From Treponema primitia ZAS-1 (GTDB lineage Bacteria; Spirochaetota; Spirochaetia; Treponematales; Breznakiellaceae): DNA of 64,000 bases. The stretch covers positions 1 through 64,000 of the forward strand of contig NZ_AEEA01000056.1 of the NCBI RefSeq assembly GCF_000297095.1, given 5' to 3'. Positions 17,259 through 26,852 of the stretch are shown in pieces. A program made the position numbers and the translations under genes. The notes under the pieces are model-generated. The model was not told the origin of the DNA. It saw nothing but the letters and a program-made list of their open reading frames with translations, and made no database searches. Every line of letters begins with the position of its first letter. Positions within the stretch are counted from its first letter, which is position 1.

Positions 17259-17951
17259 ATGGCAACAATAACGGAAGAAACAAAGGAAAAACTCAGCTTT
17301 GGAGATGCCCTGGCTGATTTTATTCAGCGTAACCGTAAGGCACTGCTGATCACCATGATATCCGCAGTAGTAATAGTGATAGGCTTTATCGCTGGTTTTA
17401 CCATTCGGGATATGGTGCAGGAAAAGGCTATTAGCGCTGTTGAAGATTTTTCCCGGCGCTATGATATCCTGGTAATTGATATTAACGAACCTACAAAGGC
17501 TGAGGAAGTCCGGCTGCTTCTGGACGAGCTTAATGCCTTTGGGGAAAAACATTCAGGTTATGCCGGCGCCCGCGCTTATTCCCTGGCGGCGTCTATTTAT
17601 ACGGAAAAGAAGGACTGGGCGGAAGCGGAGGAAGCATGGACCCACACCGCCAAGTCGGCGGGAAAATCATATCTGGCTCCGGCAGCCCTGTTCAATGCCG
17701 CGGTAGCTGCGGAAGAGCAGGGGAATCTGACCCAGGCTATCAGCCTCTATTCTGAAAGCGCAGCCCACGTATCCGATTTTCCCGGCTCTGCCCGTGCCCA
17801 GTTTTCGATAGGCAGACTAAACGAATCTCAGGGCGATACGCAAGCTGCCCTGGAAGCCTACAGGCTTATCCCGGAAAAATGGACAAACGAGACTACCTGG
17901 GTTAATCTGGCGCAAGACCGGATTATAGTCCTGTCAAACAGCGGATCTTAA
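17259..17951 (+). CDS. Membrane-anchored TPR protein, YfgM-like
   Basis: A 230-residue protein with a short cytoplasmic N-terminus, one membrane helix (about 29-50, ALLITMISAVVIVIGFIAGFTI) and an extracytoplasmic TPR region with Ala-rich helical pairs (about 95-225). The layout resembles YfgM/BamD-like periplasmic chaperone or assembly factors. Strong AAGGAG ribosome-binding site before the ATG. Its stop overlaps the next lipoprotein start by one base, which suggests an envelope-assembly operon. Confidence 0.7.
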   Translation: MATITEETKEKLSFGDALADFIQRNRKALLITMISAVVIVIGFIAGFTIRDMVQEKAISAVEDFSRRYDILVIDINEPTKAEEVRLLLDELNAFGEKHSGYAGARAYSLAASIYTEKKDWAEAEEAWTHTAKSAGKSYLAPAALFNAAVAAEEQGNLTQAISLYSESAAHVSDFPGSARAQFSIGRLNESQGDTQAALEAYRLIPEKWTNETTWVNLAQDRIIVLSNSGS

Positions 17952-18721
17952 TGTTAAAAGGGCTCCGGCTTTTGCGGTTATTTTTATCCGTCTTGGTACT
18001 TAGTATCCTTGGATCCTGTGGGATCGAGGAGTATATGTACCTTGAGCCGGTTGATCCGGGAATTCCACTGACACTCAATACACAGGCTTTTGTCAGGCTT
18101 CCTAATGAACCCTATTATTTCCGGTATTTTTTAATTTATTATCGTATTTATATCAGTGGATTACTGGTTGAAGGAACGGTCTCCACCGATCAGTTGGATC
18201 GGATTAATCCTTCTTTATATACCGATTATTACGCATTTTATCCTTATACTAATTCGGACAATTCGGTGGTACCCAGTACCATGGGGAATATTTTTTCTAA
18301 TCGAAAATACTATCCACTGATGTTGGAAGGTAGCGCCATTGAAAGCTATTTAGGTTCTTCGTCGGGGGACATTATCACTTTGGATTTTGCCAGAAATCTT
18401 CCCTTAAGGCCGGCTCTTTTCCCCGGAGATACCCGTGTAGATCAGACGCTTACCCCACTTAACCTTTGGCGATATTCCGAGAGTGGTATTATGAACCCTT
18501 ATGCGGGTAACCGGTATTTTACCAACCATTCCGATTTGAATACCGGTAGTTTCATTAACCAAAATACTTTTACCAACCTGGACATTGCAGATAATACTGC
18601 GGTTTCCGGGCCGAAATATACGTATGTATCTATGTACATTATGGCTTATGGAATGGACAATAATTTTTCCCCAGTTTATAGTACTCCAACTTTTATCGGT
18701 ATATTCCGCTTACCCGATTAA
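17951..18721 (+). CDS. Tyr/Asn-rich lipoprotein, unknown
   Basis: A 256-residue lipoprotein: signal peptide MLKGLRLLRLFLSVLVLSILGSC with Cys23, then a domain rich in Tyr, Asn and Ser (YFRYFLIYYRIYISG, YYAFYPYTNSDNS) that suggests beta structure at the cell surface. No family recognised. Translationally coupled to the TPR gene (TAATG). The 109-bp gap that follows, facing the convergent radical SAM gene, shows no strong terminator hairpin. Confidence 0.65.
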   Translation: MLKGLRLLRLFLSVLVLSILGSCGIEEYMYLEPVDPGIPLTLNTQAFVRLPNEPYYFRYFLIYYRIYISGLLVEGTVSTDQLDRINPSLYTDYYAFYPYTNSDNSVVPSTMGNIFSNRKYYPLMLEGSAIESYLGSSSGDIITLDFARNLPLRPALFPGDTRVDQTLTPLNLWRYSESGIMNPYAGNRYFTNHSDLNTGSFINQNTFTNLDIADNTAVSGPKYTYVSMYIMAYGMDNNFSPVYSTPTFIGIFRLPD

Positions 18722-18830
18722 TAAATATAGACTGATTATAGTTTTTCGTCCGGAGGGGAGTCTGTTTTATGTGCCCTTTTTACTAGCTATAATGTATATT
18801 CTGTCTAGTTCGGTTTAGGGTTCTTTTTTA

Positions 18831-21173
18831 TCAGTCGGGATACAGGGCCCGGTAAACATTAAAATACGAGTCGTGTTTACTTGCATCCTGTGGGTTTTTT
18901 GCCAGAACTGCCTTACGAGTTAAATTGAATAGGGTTTTTTCGGGGGTTATCCGTAAGGCACGGTAGTTTTTTTCTTCCAGTACCGGGACAAAATCATCGG
19001 AGCCATTCTCCGGAGCTTGGTATACGAAACCCCAGAGCAACGAAGGAACCGAATGTTTTTTACTGCCCGTTGGGATTTTTACTTTTACGGCTTCGGTGAT
19101 AATAATACCATCGGGAAGATTTTTGTTTATTTTTTTGATAAAATCTTCCGCGGAAAAGTCGGTTCCATCATATAAGTTCAAATCAATAGTAGCAATTTCA
19201 GCGCAGGCCCTTATACCCAGCGATAAGGGAGAAGCAAAGTCTAATCTTGGGGTGGGATTAAATCCCTGGGTAAATAATACCGGAATATCGGCGCGAATAA
19301 AGGCCATGGAAAACAATTCAATCAGGGCCAGGTGAGGTAAAAAAACCGCTGCATTTTGTTTTTTAAAGGAAAATAAAATGCGCAGAGTTATAGGGTCCTG
19401 TTTTTGAGTTTCTGCTAGAGAGGGTTTATCATGAAGTAAATTATTATCATGTATATTATTATATACTATTTCGGTTTCCTTATTGCAATTTCCGCAGGGA
19501 TTGTTACAATTATTTATACATGGTTGAGTTAATTCTTTACATTTGGATTTTTCATATTCCCGTTTAAGAAAACTTACCGACGTACCACTGTTGATACAAT
19601 CCCAAGGCAGGGGTTCTTCTAAGTTCCTGACTGTATGGATAGCCTGAACCAAAGGGGCATGGGTTTCCAAAAGATCGGCCCAGACATCTTTCTTTATATA
19701 TTCGTCCCAGGCGTCTAAACGGCAGCCCCGCTCATAGGCTTTTTCGATGAGCTCCCCTACCCCTTCGTTTCCTCGGCTCAGGACTCCCTCAATTACCGCT
19801 ATAAAGGGATCGTTAAAACTAACCTTGTGGCCCCGCTTTTTTAAGGTAGTACGGATATATTCAATCTTAGAGCGGGCCGCTTTTTCATCAATCTGGGCTG
19901 CCCACTGATAGGGTGTATGAGCTTTGGGGATAAAAGCTCCCACATTGATGTTGAAATTCATCCCCGTACGGCGGGCAATTTCCAGGATAAACTCAACAAT
20001 TTCCTGTTCCTCGCTCCGTTCATTATCCCCCACGGGGAGCCCTACCATAAAATAAAATTTGGCGCCCCGCCAACCGTTCCGTTTAGCCTCGGTCAGAATA
20101 GCCGCAACCGTATCCCTGCTTACCTCTTTGTTGATTGCCATCTGCCATGCCTCTACGGGGGTTTCTACCGCAAAGGTTAGCCCGCTTTTTCGTACCGCCG
20201 ACACTTTTTCTAACAAGGGCATTGAAAAGCTTGATACCCGCAGGGAAGGAAGCTGGAAAGAAATATGCCGGGAAGCGTATTCATCGTTCAAGGATCCTAC
20301 CAGGGAATCGATATGCTGATAGTCTCCGGTGGACAGGGAGGAAAGGCTTATTTCCCGGTAGCCGCCGGTATTGATAAAGGCCGCCGCCTCCTGCCGTATT
20401 GTATCTGCGCTCTTCTGCCTCATGGGGCGGTACCAGATACCGGCATGACAGAAACGGCAGCCGTTAGGACAGCCCCGCATTATTTCTATCGCCCCGTGGT
20501 GCTGAACGATTTTTATACTGGGAACCGGAAAAACCGCCGGGCGGGATGCAAAGCCGGAATCTACCGCACGAACTGCCCGTTTCTTTCCTCCAGTCCAAAC
20601 TGAAGGATGGGCTTGGAGTTTTTCCAGGAGTTCTCCCCTGCCCGCTCCCGCCAGTTTTAGATCCCGCAGTTCTGCTGCAAGATCAAAGAAACCAGCTTCA
20701 GCTTCACCTATCCAAAAGGCGTCGATAAAACGTTCATAGGGAAGGGGGTTGGAAACACAGGGGCCGCCCATAATTACGATGGGATCACTTTCTCCCCGAG
20801 CAGTTCTTCTGAGGGGTATAAAACCCCGGTCCAACATGGTGAGGACTCCGGTTATACCCAATTCATACCCCAGGGTAAACATTAAAATATCCAGACTGCC
20901 CAGACTTATCCCGGTATCAAGGCCATAGAGGGGTATAGTATTGGAACGGAGGAGTTCCTCAAAATCCGGCGCCGGGGCAAAGGCACGGTCGCATGAAATT
21001 CCGGATATTGCATTGAGCCCATTGTAGATTATCCTGAAGGCCTGGTTGGACATACCTATCTCATACAGATCCGGAAAGGCAATGAGCATATTTAGTGACG
21101 AGGCGGATTGCGGCTTGGCAAGCTGCCCATATTCACCCCCGGTATATCGGGCGGGTTTCTCCACGCTTAACAA
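18831..21173 (-). CDS. Radical SAM protein (TIGR03960) fused to DUF2344
   Basis: A 780-residue protein with an N-terminal B12-binding-like part (about 25-165), a radical SAM domain with CX3CX2C at Cys235/239/242 (RGCPNGCRFCHAG), a Cys-rich linker (about 545-560: C-X6-C-X3-C-X3-C-X2-C) and a C-terminal DUF2344 domain (ILFSFKKQNAAVFLPHLALIELF...). Such proteins are widespread but their substrate is not established. The listed start is TTG at 21173; the frame is open back to the rodA stop, and the family usually has a few more residues before VEKPARY, so a rare upstream start is possible. Last gene of the mre/rod operon. Confidence 0.8.
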   Translation of the reverse strand: MLSVEKPARYTGGEYGQLAKPQSASSLNMLIAFPDLYEIGMSNQAFRIIYNGLNAISGISCDRAFAPAPDFEELLRSNTIPLYGLDTGISLGSLDILMFTLGYELGITGVLTMLDRGFIPLRRTARGESDPIVIMGGPCVSNPLPYERFIDAFWIGEAEAGFFDLAAELRDLKLAGAGRGELLEKLQAHPSVWTGGKKRAVRAVDSGFASRPAVFPVPSIKIVQHHGAIEIMRGCPNGCRFCHAGIWYRPMRQKSADTIRQEAAAFINTGGYREISLSSLSTGDYQHIDSLVGSLNDEYASRHISFQLPSLRVSSFSMPLLEKVSAVRKSGLTFAVETPVEAWQMAINKEVSRDTVAAILTEAKRNGWRGAKFYFMVGLPVGDNERSEEQEIVEFILEIARRTGMNFNINVGAFIPKAHTPYQWAAQIDEKAARSKIEYIRTTLKKRGHKVSFNDPFIAVIEGVLSRGNEGVGELIEKAYERGCRLDAWDEYIKKDVWADLLETHAPLVQAIHTVRNLEEPLPWDCINSGTSVSFLKREYEKSKCKELTQPCINNCNNPCGNCNKETEIVYNNIHDNNLLHDKPSLAETQKQDPITLRILFSFKKQNAAVFLPHLALIELFSMAFIRADIPVLFTQGFNPTPRLDFASPLSLGIRACAEIATIDLNLYDGTDFSAEDFIKKINKNLPDGIIITEAVKVKIPTGSKKHSVPSLLWGFVYQAPENGSDDFVPVLEEKNYRALRITPEKTLFNLTRKAVLAKNPQDASKHDSYFNVYRALYPD

Positions 21174-21216
21174 TAATTCCCCCGGATGCTTTAGGGGATC
21201 AATATAGGTAACGGTT

Positions 21217-22527
21217 TTAATGCTGGAACCTTCTGGTATAAATACTCAAGGCAAGGCCAATCCCCGTCATGGCGGAGGTTAGGGCGGATCCTCCGTAGGA
21301 CATGAACAGTAATGGGATACCGGTAATTGGCATGATCCCCATGGTCATTCCCACATTAATCAGAAAATGGAAGATATACATGGCGGATAGGCCTGCGGCG
21401 ATATAGGAACCGAAGGGGTCCGATGTGACCTTCATGATCCGCACAAGCCGCAGACATATTATTAAAAAAAGGGTAAATACCAAAAGTCCACCCAGGAGCC
21501 CCCATTCTTCGGAGAAAATAGAAAAAATAAAATCCGTACTTTGCTGGGGCAGAAACCGGTAATGACTTTGAGTACCCTGAAGATAACCTCGGCCCATAAA
21601 ACCCCCGGAACCGATGGCGGTGATTGACTGGATAATATTCCACCCTGACCCCCGGGGATCCACATTGGGGTCCAGGAATACTATGAGCCGCATGATCTGA
21701 TAATCCTTTAATACCTTATGGGAAACAAATGAAACCCCAAGGGATAAAATTATTATGGTGGTGAAATATACGATCCAGTAAAAATATCTTTTTTTGTACC
21801 GTAAAAAACCAAAAAGAGCGATGGCAGCAATAATGCCCAGTGCAAGGACCGTGATCACCACAAAGGTCGTGTTGTTAAGGATATTCATAGAAGGCATGGA
21901 TTGACGCAAAATATAGCTCTGCCAAAGGGGTAGGACCATAAACACCGCGGTACATACAATACAGGCCCCTAAAAAGAGCACATACCGCAGGGACATACCG
22001 GCAATAAAGGTCATAGCCAGCAGTATGGGAATAAATACCAGGGATGTACCAAAATCCGGCTGAAGGAGGATCACTACCATGGGTACAAAAACAATGGCAC
22101 AGGAAAAGACAAAGCGGACAAAACTATTCCTGTTTCTTTTTGAATTGTCCAGGTACCGGGCCAGGAAAATAATAGTGGTGATTTTGGCAAATTCAGAAGG
22201 TTGTATTCCAAAGGCTCCAACCCCAATCCATGCCCGGGCTCCATTAACCAGACGACCAAACAAACAGGTGTATACCAAAAGTACTATGGTACCCAAATAT
22301 AGATATACTGAAAGATCATAAAAGCGCCGGTAATCCACCATGGCGATAACCAGGGCGACGATAAGCCCCACAATAGCCCAGATTATCTGCCGTATATATT
22401 CGTTGGAAACTAAAACCCCCGCGGAGGTTACCCCGGATGAATAAATAAAAAGAATGCCAAAAATAGACAGAATTATTACGGAAAAAATAAGAGGAAAATC
22501 TATTTCCAGAAAATCCCGTAGTTTCAT
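21217..22527 (-). CDS. rodA: Rod-shape glycosyltransferase RodA
   Basis: SEDS-family peptidoglycan polymerase of the elongasome. The 436-residue product has about ten membrane segments and the SEDS signatures YRRFYDLSVYLYL, GAFGIQPSEFAKITTIIFLARYL, LLQPDFGTSLVF, and the C-terminal GMTMGIMPITGIPLLFMSYGGSA. It follows mrdA with an ATGA overlap, as expected for a RodA-PBP2 pair. Confidence 0.95.
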   Translation of the reverse strand: MKLRDFLEIDFPLIFSVIILSIFGILFIYSSGVTSAGVLVSNEYIRQIIWAIVGLIVALVIAMVDYRRFYDLSVYLYLGTIVLLVYTCLFGRLVNGARAWIGVGAFGIQPSEFAKITTIIFLARYLDNSKRNRNSFVRFVFSCAIVFVPMVVILLQPDFGTSLVFIPILLAMTFIAGMSLRYVLFLGACIVCTAVFMVLPLWQSYILRQSMPSMNILNNTTFVVITVLALGIIAAIALFGFLRYKKRYFYWIVYFTTIIILSLGVSFVSHKVLKDYQIMRLIVFLDPNVDPRGSGWNIIQSITAIGSGGFMGRGYLQGTQSHYRFLPQQSTDFIFSIFSEEWGLLGGLLVFTLFLIICLRLVRIMKVTSDPFGSYIAAGLSAMYIFHFLINVGMTMGIMPITGIPLLFMSYGGSALTSAMTGIGLALSIYTRRFQH

Positions 22528-24452
22528 TCCCCGCGCCCCTGCGTGATCTGCCCCTGCACGACCGATCTAAAAACAGGTCCCTGATCGATAACCAGCGCAG
22601 CAACGGCATCTTCGTAATTTTGTTTTGCAAAGATCCCCTGAAAAATGATCGCCGAAGCATAGACGGCCCACCATTCCCAAGTATTTGTTGCTTCCACAAT
22701 AATAGATACAACTACCTGTTCTTCGGGATTATCAGTTTTATAGGGGGCATAGGCGGCGAACCAGGAATGCCAGTGACGTCCCTGGGTCGGCCCAACTTCC
22801 CCGGTACCGGTTTTTCCGGCTATCTCCACGGCGCTTATATTTAGGGGGAATCGTGCGGTACCTTCGCTCATAACACTGCGCATATTGTTCCGGACGGTCT
22901 CAAAAACATCGTGATCAATATCGCTCTTACGGAGTACCGTGGGATTGACGGCTTTTTCCACTGCCCCCGTAAGGGGATCCCGAACTTCCTTGAGTAAGTG
23001 GGGTTGATAGATGACACCGTCGTTAACCACCATGGAAACCATATTGGCCATTTGAATGGGGGTAACCAGGGTATAGCCCTGACCAATGGACATGTTCATG
23101 GTATCCCCCGGAACCCAGGGTTCATGGAAACGGCGATCCTTCCACTGCTGGGTGGGAACAAACCCGGCTACTTCGCCGGGCAGATCCATGCCGGTTATTT
23201 CACCAAAACCGTATTGCCGGGAATAGGAGTTGATCCGTTCAACCCCCAGATGATCCCGACCCACAGCCCAGAAATAAATATCGCAGGACTGGGCCATTGC
23301 CTGCTGCAGATTAAGACGTCCATGACGACGAGGACCATAGGTGTTCCAATTGATATGACAGTGCCAATTACGGCCCCCATAGGAGATTTCGCCGGGACAT
23401 TCAATGGTTTGTTCCCTGGGAAAAGTATTTTCCGCCAGAATCCCGGTGGTCATGACGATTTTAAAGGTTGAAGCCGGGGGATAGCTTGACTGGATGGCAC
23501 GGTTAATAAAGGGCTTGTTAGGATCGTTGATCAGCGATTGATATTCGGTCCCCAATTCATTGCTATTAAAAATATTGGGATCGTACCATGGGTATGAGAC
23601 CATGGCGAGAATTTCTCCGGTACCGGGACGTGAAACCACCACCGCCCCCATCCGCTCTCCCAGGGCTTTTTCCGCCAAGGTTTGAATTGAACTATCGATG
23701 GTTAATACAAGATTTTTTCCCATCTCGGGGGGAATGCGCAGGTTATTGGTATCTCCCACCCTTCTGCCGCGAACATCCACAGTCCGGGTTTCCGAACCTT
23801 CCTTTCCCCGCAGTATTTCATCATACTGCCTTTCAATACCCGCTTTTCCAATTACGTCGCCCTGTTGATATCCCTGGTTATAGAGCATGGTAAGCTCATC
23901 CCGGGTGATATTCCCCACATACCCCACGATATGTGCAAGGCTGCCTATGTTATTAACATAATTCCGCATAGGCTTGGATTGCCAGGAGACCCCGGGAAGA
24001 GAATCCCGATGTTCCGCCAGGGCGGCAATGGTTGCAAATGGGACATTGGCTGCAATTTCCACAGGCTGATAGAGATAGTAATACTGCGATGGTATTCTTT
24101 CTTCAATCTGCTGCCGGCTGATTCTTGTAATCTCCGCAACCCGGGTAATAAGATTTGGTATTTCCCCCTGGGGGACATCCGCCGGAGTAATGCTTACCGC
24201 AAAGGAATCCGCGTTAAGAACCAGGGGTTGATTATAGTTACGATCAAAAATTTCCCCCCGCTGAGCAGGAATAACCGAGGTCCTGCGGGCTATGGCTTCC
24301 GCTTGGGTTCGATACACATCACCGCTGAGGATCTGCATAGCAAAGAGCCGCGATGAATAAGCAACAAAAATAAGAATAAAAATAATTTGGAGAAATCGTA
24401 TCCGTTTTTCAGGTTTTTTATCTTCATCGGGAAAATTCGTTTGATGTATCAA
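22524..24452 (-). CDS. mrdA: Penicillin-binding protein 2, elongasome transpeptidase
   Basis: Transpeptidase partner of RodA. The 642-residue product has one N-terminal membrane helix (about 18-40), a dimerisation/pedestal region with AQRGEIFDRN and GKAGIERQYDEILRG, and the transpeptidase domain with SYPPASTFK (nucleophile Ser328, Lys331), AQSCD and KTGTGE motifs. Overlaps rodA and mreD by 4 bases at either end (ATGA), so all three are coupled. Confidence 0.95.
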   Translation of the reverse strand: MIHQTNFPDEDKKPEKRIRFLQIIFILIFVAYSSRLFAMQILSGDVYRTQAEAIARRTSVIPAQRGEIFDRNYNQPLVLNADSFAVSITPADVPQGEIPNLITRVAEITRISRQQIEERIPSQYYYLYQPVEIAANVPFATIAALAEHRDSLPGVSWQSKPMRNYVNNIGSLAHIVGYVGNITRDELTMLYNQGYQQGDVIGKAGIERQYDEILRGKEGSETRTVDVRGRRVGDTNNLRIPPEMGKNLVLTIDSSIQTLAEKALGERMGAVVVSRPGTGEILAMVSYPWYDPNIFNSNELGTEYQSLINDPNKPFINRAIQSSYPPASTFKIVMTTGILAENTFPREQTIECPGEISYGGRNWHCHINWNTYGPRRHGRLNLQQAMAQSCDIYFWAVGRDHLGVERINSYSRQYGFGEITGMDLPGEVAGFVPTQQWKDRRFHEPWVPGDTMNMSIGQGYTLVTPIQMANMVSMVVNDGVIYQPHLLKEVRDPLTGAVEKAVNPTVLRKSDIDHDVFETVRNNMRSVMSEGTARFPLNISAVEIAGKTGTGEVGPTQGRHWHSWFAAYAPYKTDNPEEQVVVSIIVEATNTWEWWAVYASAIIFQGIFAKQNYEDAVAALVIDQGPVFRSVVQGQITQGRGE

Positions 24453-24967
24453 CCATCCCTCCCTTCCACCAACAGGGGTTTAAATAATTTTAATAGGGCG
24501 AATAAAAAAGGTGCAATCAGGGTATTGAGGGCAAATTCTACCCAAAGAATGGGGCTCTGGGCAGCATACGCCGGTACCGCAGAGGCAAACAACAGGTGGA
24601 GTATCCAAAAAAACAGAGCTTTTATAAGGGTGGCCCCCCCGCAAAGGGCCATGGGAAGAAGCAGGGTATCTAAAAAAAAGGTTCCCTTCATAAGTCCCAC
24701 AGAAGCGCCTACGATGGTCCGCACAAAGGTATTAAGTCCAAGGGGAGCAGCGGAGAGAAAATCTAAAAGGAGGCCGGAAGAAAATCCCGTAAGCTGCCCG
24801 GTCATGGTACCGTTATTGTAGGCGCTGAAGACCAGGATCCCCAGGGCAATATCCGGCACCGCATGGTATATGGCCAACCGTGAAAGCAGGGTTGATTGAA
24901 GAATGGCCGCCAGAAGGGCAAAAATAGTTGCCCAAATAACATTCTTACCCATCGCTGGATTCCACAT
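24449..24967 (-). CDS. mreD: Rod-shape-determining protein MreD
   Basis: Small integral membrane protein (172 residues, about five hydrophobic segments) with MreD-like features: an N-terminal ILQSTLLSRLAIYHAVPDIALGILVF and the following GQLTGFSSGLLLDFLSAAPLGL. It links MreC to the RodA/PBP2 complex. The start lies 23 bases inside mreC and the stop overlaps mrdA by 4 bases. Confidence 0.88.
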   Translation of the reverse strand: MWNPAMGKNVIWATIFALLAAILQSTLLSRLAIYHAVPDIALGILVFSAYNNGTMTGQLTGFSSGLLLDFLSAAPLGLNTFVRTIVGASVGLMKGTFFLDTLLLPMALCGGATLIKALFFWILHLLFASAVPAYAAQSPILWVEFALNTLIAPFLFALLKLFKPLLVEGRDG

Positions 24968-25808
24968 CTATTACAAATACGTATTCCAACCGGGAAAAAT
25001 CAACGGCGCTCTCCAATTCTACGGCCATGGAAGTTTCATATTCCTGGTACAGAATTCCACTCACCCTGCCTATGATAATACCCGCAGGATACACTCCGCC
25101 TATTCCACTGGAAATGATCTGGTCTCCGTAATTAATTTCATCCCGGGCCCGTTTTGGGATGGCACGCATCAGTAATGCTGTTTCCGGATTTCCCTGACCT
25201 TCAATCAACCCCTCGTACCGGGAATCCGCAAGCCTGGCAGAGGCATAAAAGTTCAAATCGTAGACCGGTATGATCAGGCTTTCAAACTGCCCTGCCTGGA
25301 CAACCTTGCCCACCAGGGCCTGGATACCGCTCTGGTACGCGATGACGGGCATATTGTTATCAAGGCCGTCACGCTTGCCCTTGTTAATTACTAAGGCTGA
25401 AAAAAGATTATCCGGGTCACGGCCTGTTATCTGGGCGGGAACATACTTTAGCTGGAGGGTTTCCGCAAAGCCAAGCTGTTCCCGGAGACGATTGTTTTCC
25501 CGCCGGATCTCCGTAGAGGTCCTTTCAAGTTGTTCATACCGGATCATCCGGTCCGTCAATTCAGCGTATTCCCGCCGCAGGGTAGCAAGTTCCTGAACAG
25601 AGAGAACGGTCCGCGAAACAAATGACGAAACACCGTAGATACTCCCCCGTATGCCGGAAAAGAGAGAAAGCCCCACATCCCGGAAATCAACAATAAAACT
25701 GCGGGTTGAAAAAAGGAGTATAGAAAAAGAGACCAGACTGAGGGCTATGAAAACATAGACCTCTGCGGTGAATCGGCCCTTGCCTCTGGGGTCTCCGTTA
25801 AACGCCAT
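24945..25808 (-). CDS. mreC: Rod-shape-determining protein MreC
   Basis: A 287-residue bitopic protein: membrane helix (about 16-36), periplasmic coiled coil (about 68-112, ELATLRREYAELTDRMIRYEQLERTSTEIRRENNRLREQLGF) and the beta domain with VINKGKRDGLDNNMPVI and DQIISSGIGGVYPAGIIIGRV, all typical of MreC. It scaffolds the elongasome in the periplasm. Located 7 bases downstream of mreB. Confidence 0.95.
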   Translation of the reverse strand: MAFNGDPRGKGRFTAEVYVFIALSLVSFSILLFSTRSFIVDFRDVGLSLFSGIRGSIYGVSSFVSRTVLSVQELATLRREYAELTDRMIRYEQLERTSTEIRRENNRLREQLGFAETLQLKYVPAQITGRDPDNLFSALVINKGKRDGLDNNMPVIAYQSGIQALVGKVVQAGQFESLIIPVYDLNFYASARLADSRYEGLIEGQGNPETALLMRAIPKRARDEINYGDQIISSGIGGVYPAGIIIGRVSGILYQEYETSMAVELESAVDFSRLEYVFVIDVESSDG

Positions 25809-25815
25809 AAACTTT

Positions 25816-26841
25816 TTAATTTAGATCATCATAGATGCTGCGGGTATTATTGAAACCCCTGGCATTTTCAAAGTATTTTCCCGCGCCCAGGGCGACACAG
25901 TCCAGAGGATGTTCCGCCAGGATTACCGGGACTCCGGTTTCTTTGGAGATGAGCTTTGGCAGGCCCTTGAGAAGCGCCCCGCCGCCGGTCATAACGATAC
26001 CCCGTTCTACAATATCCGCCGCCAGTTCCGGAGGGGTTTTTCCCAGGGTTGCCTTAATTTCATCGACGATTTGGGTAATCGGATCCTTCAAAGCGTCCCG
26101 AACCTCCACAGAATCTATTTCAAGCCGCCGGGGAAGGCCGGTAATAGCATCGGTACCCTTAATTTCGACCTTCTCAATGGTCTTATCCGGTGAGGCGTTT
26201 CCAATTTCAATTTTAAGCCGTTCCGCAGTCTGCTCCCCGATGATGAGGTTATGAACACTCTTAACATGTTTGATAATGGCCTCGTCAAATTCATCACCCC
26301 CAAGACGTATGGCGCTGGTTACCACCATGCCGCCCAGGGATATAACCGATATTTCTGTTGTCCCCCCGCCGATATCGCAGATCATATGTCCGGCGGGTTC
26401 AAAAATCGGAATATCGGCGCCGATAGCGGCGGCAAGACTTTCCTCAATAACCATCACCTCACGGGCGCCGGCTTTATAGGCGCTTTCCTCAACCGCCCGG
26501 CGCTCTACTTCGGTGATGCACGAGGGGATGCCGATAACCATCCGGGGCTTTATAAACCGGTACCGGGGAAGTACCTTGGAAATGAAATACCGGATCATCT
26601 TTTCGGTGGATTCAAGATCCGCAATTACGCCGTCCCGCATGGGCCGTATGGCGATAATGTTTTCCGGCGTCTTCCAGAGCATACGCTTGGCGTCTGTCCC
26701 CACGGCCATTACCCGTTTAGTTCCCCGTTCAACCGCCACCACCGATGGTTCGTTGATGACGATCCCCTTTCCGCGTATATAAATCAGGGTATTACAGGTC
26801 CCCAAATCAATACCGATATCTGAAGAATTCCTTCCAAACAT
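25816..26841 (-). CDS. mreB: Rod-shape-determining actin homologue MreB
   Basis: Bacterial actin that guides lateral wall synthesis. The 341-residue product has the actin-fold phosphate loops IGIDLGTCNTLIY (phosphate 1) and ICDIGGGTTEISVIS (phosphate 2), plus the adenosine motif GIVMTGGGALLKGLPKLI. Complete, normal length, strongly conserved. Follows the TPR gene by 11 bases and leads the mreBCD-mrdA-rodA string. Confidence 0.97.
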   Translation of the reverse strand: MFGRNSSDIGIDLGTCNTLIYIRGKGIVINEPSVVAVERGTKRVMAVGTDAKRMLWKTPENIIAIRPMRDGVIADLESTEKMIRYFISKVLPRYRFIKPRMVIGIPSCITEVERRAVEESAYKAGAREVMVIEESLAAAIGADIPIFEPAGHMICDIGGGTTEISVISLGGMVVTSAIRLGGDEFDEAIIKHVKSVHNLIIGEQTAERLKIEIGNASPDKTIEKVEIKGTDAITGLPRRLEIDSVEVRDALKDPITQIVDEIKATLGKTPPELAADIVERGIVMTGGGALLKGLPKLISKETGVPVILAEHPLDCVALGAGKYFENARGFNNTRSIYDDLN

Positions 26842-26852
26842 ACGCCCTCCTC

